Shown here: positions 21,608 to 34,500 of the stretch, one piece after another
How positions within the stretch are numbered: the stretch's first letter is position 1
Layout: each line of letters starts with the position of its first letter
Assembly: GCA_024509875.1 (NCBI GenBank)
Contig: JAMPIV010011354.1
Coordinates: 62,001-126,000, forward strand
Reading direction: 5' to 3'
DNA length: 64,000 nucleotides
Source: Oreohelix idahoensis
Lineage: Eukaryota; Mollusca; Gastropoda; Stylommatophora; Oreohelicidae
The notes under the pieces: model-generated
What the model saw: only the letters and a program-made list of their open reading frames with translations
Told to the model about the DNA's origin: nothing
Databases searched by the model: none
Translations under genes and position numbers: made by a program

Positions 21608-22763
21608 TGTAACTGTACTTTTTCTCTTGTTGAGGTGATCACTGGCCCAAGACAGTATACATGTTGTTAGGTATGTAGTGCGAGCGGATGATGAACTGAG
21701 TGTGGGTGCGAATGAAGGCGCGAATGTGTTTAGGCTCTTATGTATGTAGACCCTGCAACCCATACACTCACATGCAGTAGTCAAGAATGCTTGGACACTG
21801 CAGACACGTTTCAAAACATTTATTGACGAGAACACACATGGTATCAACAGGAACAGTCAGTGTAAACAAGGTCATGCTGACCGGAAATCGATAGGTATAC
21901 ATTAGGCATTCAGCAAGCTGGTAAACATTTGAATATTCGTGCATGGTCAATACAATGTTCTTCAATAAGGACAGTTCGTGGCGTCGCCCTGGGATTACTG
22001 ACTAAACGCGTCAGATACCTTAATCACTTTGACACATAGGTGCAACTTGGCATTCCCCGCCAATTGCACATTATCAGGCTGTAGTATAATAGCCGAAAAA
22101 CACAGGCCTCGTTCTGACGTCGGCTGTGTACTTCTGATAAGCAGGTTACCATCAACCCTGCAGTAATGCTTATTGTAGACATAAATATGCCGCCAATCTG
22201 CGGCTCCCACAATATATCTTCGTCACTGGATTTCTGGATGGTATGAAGACTAATAGTCTTGGATGGCTACCTTGAGCACAACATATATGTTCTGTAATGG
22301 AGGACCGGTGAGCTGCAGTTCACAGACTAGGCAATCTTCTAACATGTTCTGCTACCGAAAGCATAGTAATGGAAAAAGTCGGTATTACCTGTAACCGAGT
22401 CCACAGAACTTAACAAGGAACTCTGCTGTCATTCCAACGCACAGAGATTCACTGGGGAAAACTGCCAGTGCAGTCACTTCGAAGATTCTCCCCGAAAAAC
22501 ACAATGGACTCTCGTCCCTTCAGAAACCAGGACACTTCTCGGCTTGCCGGAAGTCTAACTCAACTCCCGCTTAAAAAAACCTGCCCATGGGCATACGCCC
22601 GAACTGTCTACCTTTGACCCTAAAGGTCAAACACAATGAATGAATAAACAAGGGAAGACAACCCCTAATCAACCTGACATCGCAGGTAAAGACACAATTA
22701 TTCTTATGATAAAAACATAAGCAAATAACTTGACAGATGACTCCGTCAAAAATGACAGCAACA
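21608..22763 (-). repeat. LTR A (3' LTR of copy A)
   Basis: 1156 bp. On the minus strand it starts TGTTGCTGTCA and ends GTACAGTTACA. Compared with B and C it has two private substitutions (near 21675 and 21787) and one A fewer in the run near 22575. Confidence 0.95.
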
Positions 22764-22783
22764 TATTACTACCACCCCCCTGT
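22764..22783 (-). promoter_or_regulatory. Polypurine tract of copy A
   Basis: On the minus strand ACAGGGGGGTGGTAGTAATA ends directly at the LTR start TG. The same tract precedes LTR B (31127-31146). Confidence 0.8.
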
Positions 22784-23223
22784 AAAAAAAAATGAAATTT
22801 TTTTTTTTAATATGTCCATGAGCAAGATTGCACAAGTATCACTTATGTGCTCATGAAAAAATGAACCTAATATCAGGTACAATAGACGCATAAACAAAGC
22901 GTCTGAAGAGGATACAAATCATCTCCCAACATAGGAGAAAATATTTCCTTTAAGCCAAACAAACTAAGGGGGTACCATTAAAGAAACCTAAGTTGCTGGC
23001 AATACCAATCATATATCAAACATTACTAAATACTATAATTATAGCAATATACAAATGTCATGAATTACAATGCTATATTAGCAACATATCACTGATGGAT
23101 GGACAAAATGAAATTTGTTAAATTATCTAAACATCATCCAAATACATTTGTATTACAACATATTAGGATATTAAGGACAGACAAAAGTCTGAAAGTGTAT
23201 CAGGAAAAACTAGGACACAAGAT
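22784..23223. other. 3' untranslated part of copy A
   Basis: Non-coding sequence between the Pol stop and the polypurine tract, AT-rich. It matches 31147-31586 of copy B almost base for base. Confidence 0.7.
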
Positions 23224-26200
23224 TTAACTGGAATCATGTGGGCATCTGGACAATATGTCCGCCATCACATTATCCGAACCACGGATAGCTCGCACCGTGA
23301 AATGGAAAGGCTGAAGAGCAATAGCATAACGAGTAGATCTCGAGCTCTTCAAATCCTTACTTTGCATAGCCGTAAGAGCTTTTTGGTCGGTTTCCATAAA
23401 GAAATGCGCGCCCAGAAGGAACCTTTGTAGCTTAAGAATGGACCAAACCATAGCCAACAATTCACGGTCTAAAACCGAGTAATTCCTTTCTGCCGCATTT
23501 AGCTTCCTAGAAATATACATTACAGGATGCAGAGTTCCTGAATATTCCTGCATTAGTGCCGCTCCAATCCCAGTGGAAGAGGCATCACTACGAAGAACAA
23601 AAGTCTTATCAATCGTTGGTAGTCTTAAGATAGGATGAGATGAGAACAAATTCTTAACCTGATCCAATGAAGATTGGCATTCCTGGGACCAACGCACCAT
23701 ATTAGGAGAACCTTTTTTCAATAACGATGAAAGTGGTGCCATAATGGAGGACAGATTCTCAATGAATCTTCCATAGAATTGTATCAATCCCAAGAGACTA
23801 CGCACTTGCTTTTTTGTCTTCGGAACCGAGATATTTAATATCTTCGAAATGTTTTGGTCCTCTGTCTTCAACAGACCATGACCAACTCGATGACCTAGGA
23901 AGGAAATTTCACTAAACCCAACAAAAGCTTTAGAGGGTTTTGCAGTCAAACTATGCTCACGTAGAGTAGATAGCAATTCCTTTAGACCCAAATAGTGTTC
24001 TTCCCAAGTATCGCTGAAAAGACAGATGTCGTCTAAATATGCGATGACATCTGCACGATCTGATAGAATTCGTCGCATCATGCGCACGAAAGTCGCTGGG
24101 GCGTTCATAAGCCCGAAAGGCATAAAATTCCATTGAAACAGACCCCTAGGTGTCGAAAAAGCAGTGAGAGGTTTGGCGTGTTCCGTCAGTGGGACTTGCC
24201 AATAACCTTTCGACAAGTCTAGTTTAGTAAAGAATTTAGCTTTAGAAAGTCTAATAAGTAGATCATCTAATAATGGCATAGGTTCAGCATCGAACTTCGT
24301 AACTTGATTTAATTTGCGATAGTCAACGCAAAGACGTATGTTATTGTCTTTCTTTCGAACAATAACTATCGACGAAGAATAAGCTGAAGTGGATGGTTCA
24401 ATTATTTGCAGTTGAATCATTTCATCCAATTCTTTCTCGACTTGTGCTTGAAAATGAATAGGTATTGGGTATGGTCTTACTCTGATCGGATTACGATCAG
24501 TAAGTATGATGTCATGTTCTATGACATCTGTGTGTCCAGGAATGTCGGTAAGGACATCCTGATATGATTGTAGCGTAGAGGATACTTGACGTTGCTCCTC
24601 AAAAGACAAGTTCGAAGAGATTGTAACGTCCCTCCACGATTCCGTTGAATTCAGTGGAATCGCAGGAAGAGGTAAGTTAACGTCAGAAAAAATAGTTTCC
24701 TCATCCTGTATAACGGACAGGGATGAGATGTGACCATGTTGGACTGGAGAGTCGTCCGTCGCCTGGAAAATAGGCTGCAAATAGTCTGGACGTTCAATAA
24801 ACTCTGTTAGCATATTTATATGGAAGGTTTTATGCCTTCCATCCACATCGACGATGTAGTCGACATCGGAAATTTTGGAGACTATAGTGTATGGACCTTT
24901 CCATGAAATGAGAAGTCTATTCTCTCTTGAGGGAAGTAAGACATATGCTTTGTCTCCAGGACAAAGTTGACGTAGGCGTCTTTTCTTGTTAGCAAATCGC
25001 CTAGCTTTTTCTTTCGCAAATTCGGAAGATGAAGTTGCTAACCTGCACGATTCGATAATCTTTTCTCTAAGAGAAATTACATATTCATATGACGATTGTG
25101 TATCATCGTCAATATTATCAGAAGTTATCAAATCGTGTAACAAGGACATCGGACCGCGCGGTTGCGCACCAAAGACAAGTTCGAAAGGAGAAAACCCTGT
25201 ATGCTCGTTGGGAACTTCTCTATAGGCAAAGAGGACTGCAGGTAAAACCCTGTCCCAATCCTCAGGATGATCCTCCGTTATCTTGCCAAGTAAGTTCTTT
25301 AGTGTCCTGTTAAGACGTTCTACCAATCCATTGGACATTGGATGATAAATACTACTGAGAGACCTTTTAATGTCTAGCGTAGCCATTACCTGAGACATAA
25401 CGTCCGAAATTAACTGAGTGCCGTGGTCCGACAGTATTTCTCCGGGGAATCCCAGACGAGAAAATATGAGCCAAAGAGCATCAGCGATATCGACAGTTGA
25501 TATGCTCTTCAGAGGAATAGCCTCTGGCCAACGCGTGCACATGTCCACGCAAGTGAGGATAAATTGGTGTCCTCTGGCTGACTTAATCTTGAACGGACCA
25601 ATGATGTCTATAGCCATTTTCTGAAACGGCCGAATCGGAATATCTGCAGCCTGAATAGGAGCAGCATGTCTCGGACCTCCAGACTTGACCTCTTGACAAA
25701 TTTTGCAAGATCGGCAATAAATTCGGATGTCTTTATTCACGAATGGCCAAAAGAAGGACGCAAGGACTCTAGTTTTAGTTCTGGAAAACCCCATGTGTCC
25801 AGCACACTGAGAATCGTGTGCATGCTGAAGAATTAAGGCTCTCATACACTTAGGCACAAGAATTTGCGAGTGCATAGACTTGTCCGAGTGTTGTACCATC
25901 CGTACCAATATACCATTCTTCATAGTAATATACGATTTGTGATTAGTATTTTGATTGGGATCCCCTTTCTTTGCAAGAAGGAAGAATTTCTTCAAAGAAG
26001 GATCCTCTTCTTGACGTTTAACAAACGAGTCATGGGAAATCACCAAGTGCTCGTCTTGGCTATCAACTTCATTACTATTATCCGATGAAGTTGGGGGATT
26101 AAGAGCTTGAGCTCTTGTCACCACTGCATTGACCGTTTGAATGTTTTTTTTTCTCCCAACTAGAAATTTGTTGCGGGGTGCATTCCTTAACCCCATGAAT

Positions 26201-28301
26201 ACGACCGATTATAAGATCCGCAATAGGATTAGGAAGAAGACATGCATGGACATCTCCTGTGAAGAAGGGAGTGTCAATCCTAATAATAGCAGTAGGATAA
26301 CTTTCCATAGTACCACCAAATGTAACACATTTGATTGTTTTTCCAGTGGCACAGCAAGGATCTATCAGAGACTCCCTAACCCCGACGGTAGTACATCCCG
26401 AATCGAAAAGTACTGAGACTAGCCTATCATTTATTAGACCTTTATGTAAGATGAGAGATCCTCTCCCATCATGCGCAACTGTAGCAGGTAGAGCAGGAAG
26501 AGGGTGACCACAACTTAGAGTAGATACAGTCGATGAGTCGAACAATGTTAAGCATTGGGGGCATTCAGTTGCTCTCCCAAAATCGAAAGCACAACCAGTG
26601 ATAGCCCTAGAGTTACCACTATCATTTACTGTATTACAGGCTCCATCAAACTCTTGTTGTGCAGAGTTTGCCTGTTGGAAAGGTCTTTTTTTGTTAAACC
26701 TAGGTCTGCCTCGATTATCATTTCCCCTGTAATTATTTCGACTATCATTTCCCCTGTAATTGTTATCATATTGCCTATTGTAATCATCATTCCGGTTTGA
26801 ATCCCGGTTTCTAAATTCACCATCGTCATAATCTTGACGTCGAGAATGGTTATCTCGAAAGCTCGAATAGTTATTATTACGATAACCCTTGCGAAAGTGT
26901 CTAAGATTATTACCATTAAAATTACGAGAACTACCATCTTGTCTCCAATTCATAGACGAAGAACCATCATGTGTTGGATTACTCCGCTTCTGAGTGTAAT
27001 TCTGATTACTTCCCCTATTCCAGTTTTGTTGAGCACCCTGAAATTTTTTTTTGAAATTAGGGCCATATGGTGTTGCCGAAGCAGCTGGCAACCCTTCTTT
27101 CACTTTAGAATTGCTAACTGTAGCATGGGGATGCGCGGTGGCATACTGACAACAGTATTCCTCCATATCTTTTAAGTTTTTAGGCTTACGCTCATGAAGG
27201 AATGCAAGAAAAGAATCATTAACAGATGACAAAACCTTATCTCGCAATAATAAGTCCATTAGACCTTCATGTTTTCTCAGTCTGAGACAACTCAACCCAT
27301 CGTGTAAATGTACGACGTATTTTTGTAACAAAATCAGAGAAATCTACTCCATTTTCTGGCAACATTGTCCTAAAACGAAGACGATAGTCTTCTTCTTTTA
27401 GTTGGTATTTTTTTAGCAATGCTGCTCTGACAACATCATAATTAGTCCTGTCATGTTCGTCTATTGTCATAAGAGTAGTCACTGTGTCACCTGTAAAAAA
27501 TTCCATCAGTTGTTCAACATATTTTTCCTTTTTTATGTTATGCGTATCGCATAAAAATTGGAATCTATCTAGATAATCTGCTACGTCATCCTTTAAAGGA
27601 TTGAAATGAGGTAGTTTGATCCTACTTACAAACTCCTTTGTCGTACTCGAAGTTGTTTGATGAGCACCTGGACTCGCCAATTTCAATTTCTCTAACTCCA
27701 AAGTTGCGAGTCTTTCATCAAGTTCCATTTTCTGTTTTCTTTCCTCATGTTCCATTTTTCTAATTTCAGCCTCAGCAGCAGCTTGAAGTTGGAGTTTTTT
27801 CTCCTCAGCAGCAGCTTGAGCTTTCCTCTCCTCAGCAGCAGCTTGAGCTTTCCTCTCCTCTGCAGCAGCTTGAGCTTGAAGTTTTTTGTCTTCCATTTCC
27901 ATCTGGAATTTTCTTTCATCAGCAGCAGCTTGAGCTTTCCTCTCCTCAGCAGCAGCTTGAGCTTTTCTCTCCTCAGCAGCAGCTTGAGCTTTTCTCTCCT
28001 CAGCAGCAGCTTGAACTTTTCTCTCCTCAGCAGCAGCTTGAAGTTTTCTCTCCTCTGCAGCAGCTTCTCTTTGATACCTTTTCTCTTCAAGTTCTAATCT
28101 TCTATTCTCAGCATCTAGCTTCTTTAGTTCAGCTTCTGCTCTCCTTTGTTCAGCTTCTGCTTTCAATTTAATTTCCTCTTTTTGTTTCTTTTCATCTGAC
28201 TTTAATGCAATGGCGAATTGAGCAGATGAATATTCTTCCAATTCTTTACCAGACTTACCAAGGGTCAACCCTTGCTGGATGAAGAAATCCAATGTAGACA
28301 T
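23224..28301 (-). pseudogene. Gag-Pol of copy A, two frameshifts
   Basis: This is the same polyprotein as copy B but split into three frames. The first (28301-27267) has the coiled coil and the start of the SCAN-like capsid. A 2-base deletion near 27270 relative to copy B ends it. The second (27331-26099) has the rest of Gag, an Asn/Arg-rich linker, a CPQC...CGH cluster and the protease DSG. It ends after one extra T in a run (26144-26152, nine against eight in copy B). The third (26196-23224) has integrase (HHCC, DDE), GPY/F, RT (YLDD) and RNase H, ending in a normal stop (TAA, 23224-23226). The C-terminus appears intact here, unlike in copy B. Retroelements can use a frameshift at slippery runs, but the deletion in Gag argues for decay. 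Confidence 0.9.
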
Positions 28302-29970
28302 TCTGTCTAATGAGATCAGAAACCTGAAAAAATTAACTAATTACCTTATCCCACTTCAATGGGAGACAAGTCTGAAATGCTAGACTTGTATACTCACTTC
28401 ACTTTATTTCACTCTCTTAGTCTTAGACAAAGACCTTGTATGGTCCTCTTGTTTATAATGTAACAAAAAATCACTTGAGTACCTGTGGAAACTAATTTCT
28501 TTATATCCCACTCACTATGGGCACAAGTCTTTTTTTTTTTTTTAAAGAACTTGAATATGTATTTCACCTTGTCTCAATCTTTGAAGATAACAAGTCTTTT
28601 ATCAAAGAACTTGTATAAATATCTTATATAATAATATTTTATTAACAATCTCTATATGAAGAGTGTACCTTATCAATAATAATAATAATACATGACCAAG
28701 TGTATGTATGTAGACTGTGTATGACAATAATGTAGAACAATCATAAATACAAAGACAAAAATACAGAACAATGACCGAAAACGTTCGCGGAAGTCAAATA
28801 AACAATACAGCAAAAAGTAAAGAAAATGTTACACAAATGTGTAATGATGACCGCGAAAAATAAACAAGACAAATGGCAACACTGTTATAAACGAAAAGGT
28901 GTAAAGAAATAAACGGAAGGAATGAGAGAAGAACAGATACAAACAAAATTAGTCGAAAAATCAAAGAACGGAAAAATAACGAAAACAACACTAACTGATG
29001 TCGTCACAGCTAAAAAAAAAAAAAATAGTAACAAAAGTCGCTAGCAAATTTCAATTAAGAAAATTCCAATCCCTACAGAACGCTTACAGTAACCCTCGAT
29101 TAAGTGGCATATTTACTGTAAGACCCACCAACCGAAAACCCGCATAAGAACACAAGAAAAATACACAACAATAGTACATTAACATAAATAGCAATCAATT
29201 CAATGTGTTGCAAAATAAAGCTTAGTCACACGTGATATTAAAGTAACTAACTTGCTCCTTGCGAACACAGAAACAAAATGTCAAGCGCGCACTGAATGTC
29301 AAATCCACTGTAGCATAAAGTGGTATTCACGAACAAAAGTTACTATGACCTTCTCGACTTAGGACTTGCACATAGAATGTTTACAATTTCCCCGTACTGT
29401 TTACAAACACTTGACCTCGAACAATATAGCTTGAATGCTCGGGCGTAGAAAAGTCTGTTGTTGACTGAAACGTGTAAACGACCAGCGGTACCGTTTACAA
29501 AAAGGGACTCGACTTGCAGTTGTGGTCCACGTAGCAAATGCCTAGATGTTTTCTTCAGTACTTGTCCTGTTGTTGTTCATGTAGCATTATAACATAAATG
29601 CTAGCACTGTTTATCTGGGTCAACAGTTGATGACCTATTTCTGTCCTGTGTAGACAAAACTTGAAAGCATAGAGTATGTGTGTTATTCTCAGTTGTCCAC
29701 TTTGTTCCTCACGACATGTAGCACATGTAGAAATGTAAATTTCTGGACAACACTGGAGGCATAATAAATGTAGCATAAGTCCACGGAAATGTTAATTTCT
29801 CGCTCTGTCCAGCTTAAACCCACAAATGTAAGGTGTACTTGTCCTTCTCACGAAAATAGCCCCATGAAATGTAAATTTCTGGACCACATTAATGTCATCA
29901 ATAATGTTAATTGCTCGCTCTGTCCACCAGAAATGTATCAGAAGAGCCCACGTAACTGGTCCACCAAAAA
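28302..29970 (-). other. 5' leader of copy A
   Basis: About 1.67 kb of non-coding leader between LTR B and the Gag start. It has (ATT)n near 28678, poly-purine/pyrimidine runs, and next to the LTR a set of degenerate repeats of the primer-binding-site region (29730-29970). Short open frames carry no recognisable domain. Confidence 0.7.
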
Positions 29971-31126
29971 TGTAACTGTACTTTTTCTCTTGTTGAGGTG
30001 ATCACTGGCCCAAGACAGTATACATGTTGTTAGGTGTGTAGTGCGAGCGGATGATGAACTGAGTGTGGGTGCGAATGAAGGCGCGAATGTGTTTAGGCTC
30101 TTATGTATGTAGACCCTGCAACCCATACACTCACATGCAGTAGTCAAGGATGCTTGGACACTGCAGACACGTTTCAAAACATTTATTGACGAGAACACAC
30201 ATGGTATCAACAGGAACAGTCAGTGTAAACAAGGTCATGCTGACCGGAAATCGATAGGTATACATTAGGCATTCAGCAAGCTGGTAAACATTTGAATATT
30301 CGTGCATGGTCAATACAATGTTCTTCAATAAGGACAGTTCGTGGCGTCGCCCTGGGATTACTGACTAAACGCGTCAGATACCTTAATCACTTTGACACAT
30401 AGGTGCAACTTGGCATTCCCCGCCAATTGCACATTATCAGGCTGTAGTATAATAGCCGAAAAACACAGGCCTCGTTCTGACGTCGGCTGTGTACTTCTGA
30501 TAAGCAGGTTACCATCAACCCTGCAGTAATGCTTATTGTAGACATAAATATGCCGCCAATCTGCGGCTCCCACAATATATCTTCGTCACTGGATTTCTGG
30601 ATGGTATGAAGACTAATAGTCTTGGATGGCTACCTTGAGCACAACATATATGTTCTGTAATGGAGGACCGGTGAGCTGCAGTTCACAGACTAGGCAATCT
30701 TCTAACATGTTCTGCTACCGAAAGCATAGTAATGGAAAAAGTCGGTATTACCTGTAACCGAGTCCACAGAACTTAACAAGGAACTCTGCTGTCATTCCAA
30801 CGCACAGAGATTCACTGGGGAAAACTGCCAGTGCAGTCACTTCGAAGATTCTCCCGAAAAACACAATGGACTCTCGTCCCTTCAGAAACCAGGACACTTC
30901 TCGGCTTGCCGGAAGTCTAACTCAACTCCCGCTTAAAAAAAACCTGCCCATGGGCATACGCCCGAACTGTCTACCTTTGACCCTAAAGGTCAAACACAAT
31001 GAATGAATAAACAAGGGAAGACAACCCCTAATCAACCTGACATCGCAGGTAAAGACACAATTATTCTTATGATAAAAACATAAGCAAATAACTTGACAGA
31101 TGACTCCGTCAAAAATGACAGCAACA
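29971..31126 (-). repeat. LTR B, shared middle LTR
   Basis: 1156 bp. It serves as 5' LTR of copy A and 3' LTR of copy B. It has one private single-base deletion (near 30854, CCC against CCCC). No target duplication lies at its borders: it is followed directly by a polypurine tract on one side and by a leader on the other. Confidence 0.95.
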
Positions 31127-31525
31127 TATTACTACCACCCCCCTGTAAAAAAAAAATGAATTTTTTTTTTTAATATGTCCATGAGCAAGATTGCACAAGT
31201 ATCACTTATGTGCTCATGAAAAAATGAACCTAATACCAGGTACAATAGACGCATAAACAAAGCGTCTGAAGAGGATACAAATCATCTCCCAACATAGGAG
31301 AAAATATCTCCTTTAAGCCAAACAAACTAAGGGGGTACCATTAAAGAAACCTAAGTTGCTGGCAATACCAATCATATATCAATCATTACTAAATACTATA
31401 ATTATAGCAATATACAAATGTCATGAATTACAATGCTATATTAGCAACATATCACTGATGGATGGACAAAATGAAATTTGTTAAATTATCTAAACATCAT
31501 CCAAATACATTTGTATTACAACATA
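31127..31525. other. Polypurine tract and 3' untranslated part of copy B
   Basis: Matches the corresponding part of copy A. The purine tract lies at 31127-31146 on the minus strand. Confidence 0.7.
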
Positions 31526-34500
31526 TTAGGATATTAAGGACAGACAAAAGTCTGAAAGTGTATCAGGAAAAACTAGGACACAAGATTTAACTGGAATCAT
31601 GTGGGCATCTGGCAATATGTCCGCCATCACATTATCCGAATCACGGATAGCTCGCACCGTGAAATGGAAAGGCTGAAGAGCAATAGCATAACGAGTAGAT
31701 CTCGAGCTCTTCAAATCCCTACTTTGCATAGCCGTAAGAGCTTTTTGGTCGGTTTCCATAAAGAAATGCGCGCCCAGAAGGAACCTTTGTAGCTTAAGAA
31801 TGGACCAAACCATAGCCAACAATTCACGGTCTAAAACCGAGTAATTCCTTTCTGCCGCATTTAGCTTCCTAGAAATATACATTACAGGATGCAGAGTTCC
31901 TGAATATTCCTGCATTAGTGCCGCTCCAATCCCAGTGGAAGAGGCATCACTACGAAGAACAAAAGTCTTATCAATCGTTGGTAGTCTTAAGATAGGATGA
32001 GATGAGAACAAATTCTTAACCTGATCCAATGAAGATTGGCATTCCTGGGACCAACGCACCATATTAGGAGAACCTTTTTTCAATAACGATGAAAGTGGTG
32101 CCATAATGGAGGACAGATTCTCAATGAATCTTCCATAGAATTGTATCAATCCCAAGAGACTACGCACTTGCTTTTTTGTCTTCGGAACCGAGATATTTAA
32201 TATCTTCGAAATGTTTTGGTCCTCTGTCTTCAACAGACCATGACCAACTCGATGACCTAGGAAGGAAATTTCACTAAACCCAACAAAAGCTTTAGAGGGT
32301 TTTGCAGTCAAACTATGCTCACGTAGAGTAGATAGCAATTCCTTTAGACCCAAATAGTGTTCTTCCCAAGTATCGCTGAAAAGACAGATGTCGTCTAAAT
32401 ATGCGATGACATCTGCACGATCTGATAGAATTCGTCGCATCATGCGCACGAAAGTCGCTGGGGCGTTCATAAGCCCGAAAGGCATAAAATTCCATTGAAA
32501 CAGACCCCTAGGTGTCGAAAAAGCAGTGAGAGGTTTGGCGTGTTCCGTCAGTGGGACTTGCCAATAACCTTTCGACAAGTCTAGTTTAGTAAAGAATTTA
32601 GCTTTAGAAAGTCTAATAAGTAGATCATCTAATAATGGCATAGGTTCAGCATCGAACTTCGTAACTTGATTTAATTTGCGATAGTCAACGCAAAGACGTA
32701 TGTTATTGTCTTTCTTTCGAACAATAACTATCGACGAAGAATAAGCTGAAGTGGATGGTTCAATTATTTGCAGTTGAATCATTTCATCCAATTCTTTCTC
32801 GACTTGTGCTTGAAAATGAATAGGTATTGGGTATGGTCTTACTCTGATCGGATTACGATCAGTAAGTATGATGTCATGTTCTATGACATCTGTGTGTCCA
32901 GGAATGTCGGTAAGGACATCCTGATATGATTGTAGCGTAGAGGATACTTGACGTTGCTCCTCAAAAGACAAGTTCGAAGAGATTGTAACGTCCCTCCACG
33001 ATTCCGTTGAATTCAGTGGAATCGCAGGAAGAGGTAAGTTAACGTCAGAAAAAATAGTTTCCTCATCCTGTATAACGGACAGGGATGAGATGTGACCATG
33101 TTGGACTGGAGAGTCGTCCATCGCCTGGAAAATAGGCTGCAAATAGTCTGGACGTTCAATAAACTCTGTTAGCATATTTATATGGAAGGTTTTATGCCTT
33201 CCATCCACATCGACGATGTAGTCGACATCGGAAATTTTGGAGACTATAGTGTATGGACCTTTCCATGAAATGAGAAGTCTATTCTCTCTTGAGGGAAGTA
33301 AGACATATGCTTTGTCTCCAGGACAAAGTTGACGTAGGCGTCTTTTCTTGTTAGCAAATCGCCTAGCTTTTTCTTTCGCAAATTCGGAAGATGAAGTTGC
33401 TAACCTGCACGATTCGATAATCTTTTCTCTAAGAGAAATTACATATTCATATGACGATTGTGTATCATCGTCAATATTATCAGAAGTTATCAAATCGTGT
33501 AACAAGGACATCGGACCGCGCGGTTGCGCACCAAAGACAAGTTCGAAAGGAGAAAACCCTGTATGCTCGTTGGGAACTTCTCTATAGGCAAAGAGGACTG
33601 CAGGTAAAACCCTGTCCCAATCTTCAGGATGATCCTCCGTTATCTTGCCAAGTAAGTTCTTTAGTGTCCTGTTAAGACGTTCTACCAATCCATTGGACAT
33701 TGGATGATAAATACTACTGAGAGACCTTTTAATGTCTAGCGTAGCCATTACCTGAGACATAACGTCCGAAATTAACTGAGTGCCGTGGTCCGACAGTATT
33801 TCTCCGGGGAATCCCAGACGAGAAAATATGAGCCAAAGAGCATCAGCGATATCGACAGTTGATATGCTCTTCAGAGGAATAGCCTCTGGCCAACGCGTGC
33901 ACATGTCCACGCAAGTGAGGATAAATTGGTGTCCTCTGGCTGACTTAATCTTGAACGGACCAATGATGTCTATAGCCATTTTCTGAAACGGCCGAATCGG
34001 AATATCTGCAGCCTGAATAGGAGCAGCATGTCTCGGACCTCTAGACTTGACCTCTTGACAAATTTTGCAAGATCGGCAATAAATTCGGATGTCTTTATTC
34101 ACGAATGGCCAAAAGAAGGACGCAAGGACTCTAGTTTTAGTTCTGAAAAACCCCATGTGTCCAGCACACTGAGAATCGTGTGCATGCTGAAGAATTAAGG
34201 CTCTCATACACTTAGGCACAAGAATTTGCGAGTGCATAGACTTGTCCGAGTGTTGTACCATCCGTACCAATATACCATTCTTCATAGTAATATACGATTT
34301 GTGATTAGTATTTTGATTGGGATCCCCTTTCTTTGCAAGAAGGAAGAATTTCTTCAAAGAAGGATCCTCTTCTTGACGTTTAACAAACGAGTCATGGGAA
34401 ATCACCAAGTGCTCGTCTTGGCTATCAACTTCATTACTATTATCCGATGAAGTTGGGGGATTAAGAGCTTGAGCTCTTGTCACCACTGCATTGACCGTTT

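Noticed and set aside
21995..22212. Small open frames repeated in all three LTRs (also 30358 and 38719)
   Set aside because: They recur only because the LTRs are near-identical. No domain or codon-level conservation can be judged from so few changes.
27692..28097. Long open frames opposite and beside the Gag coiled coil (also 36055-36460)
   Set aside because: They arise from the 24-bp repeats read in other frames; composition is low-complexity and the Gag frame explains them.
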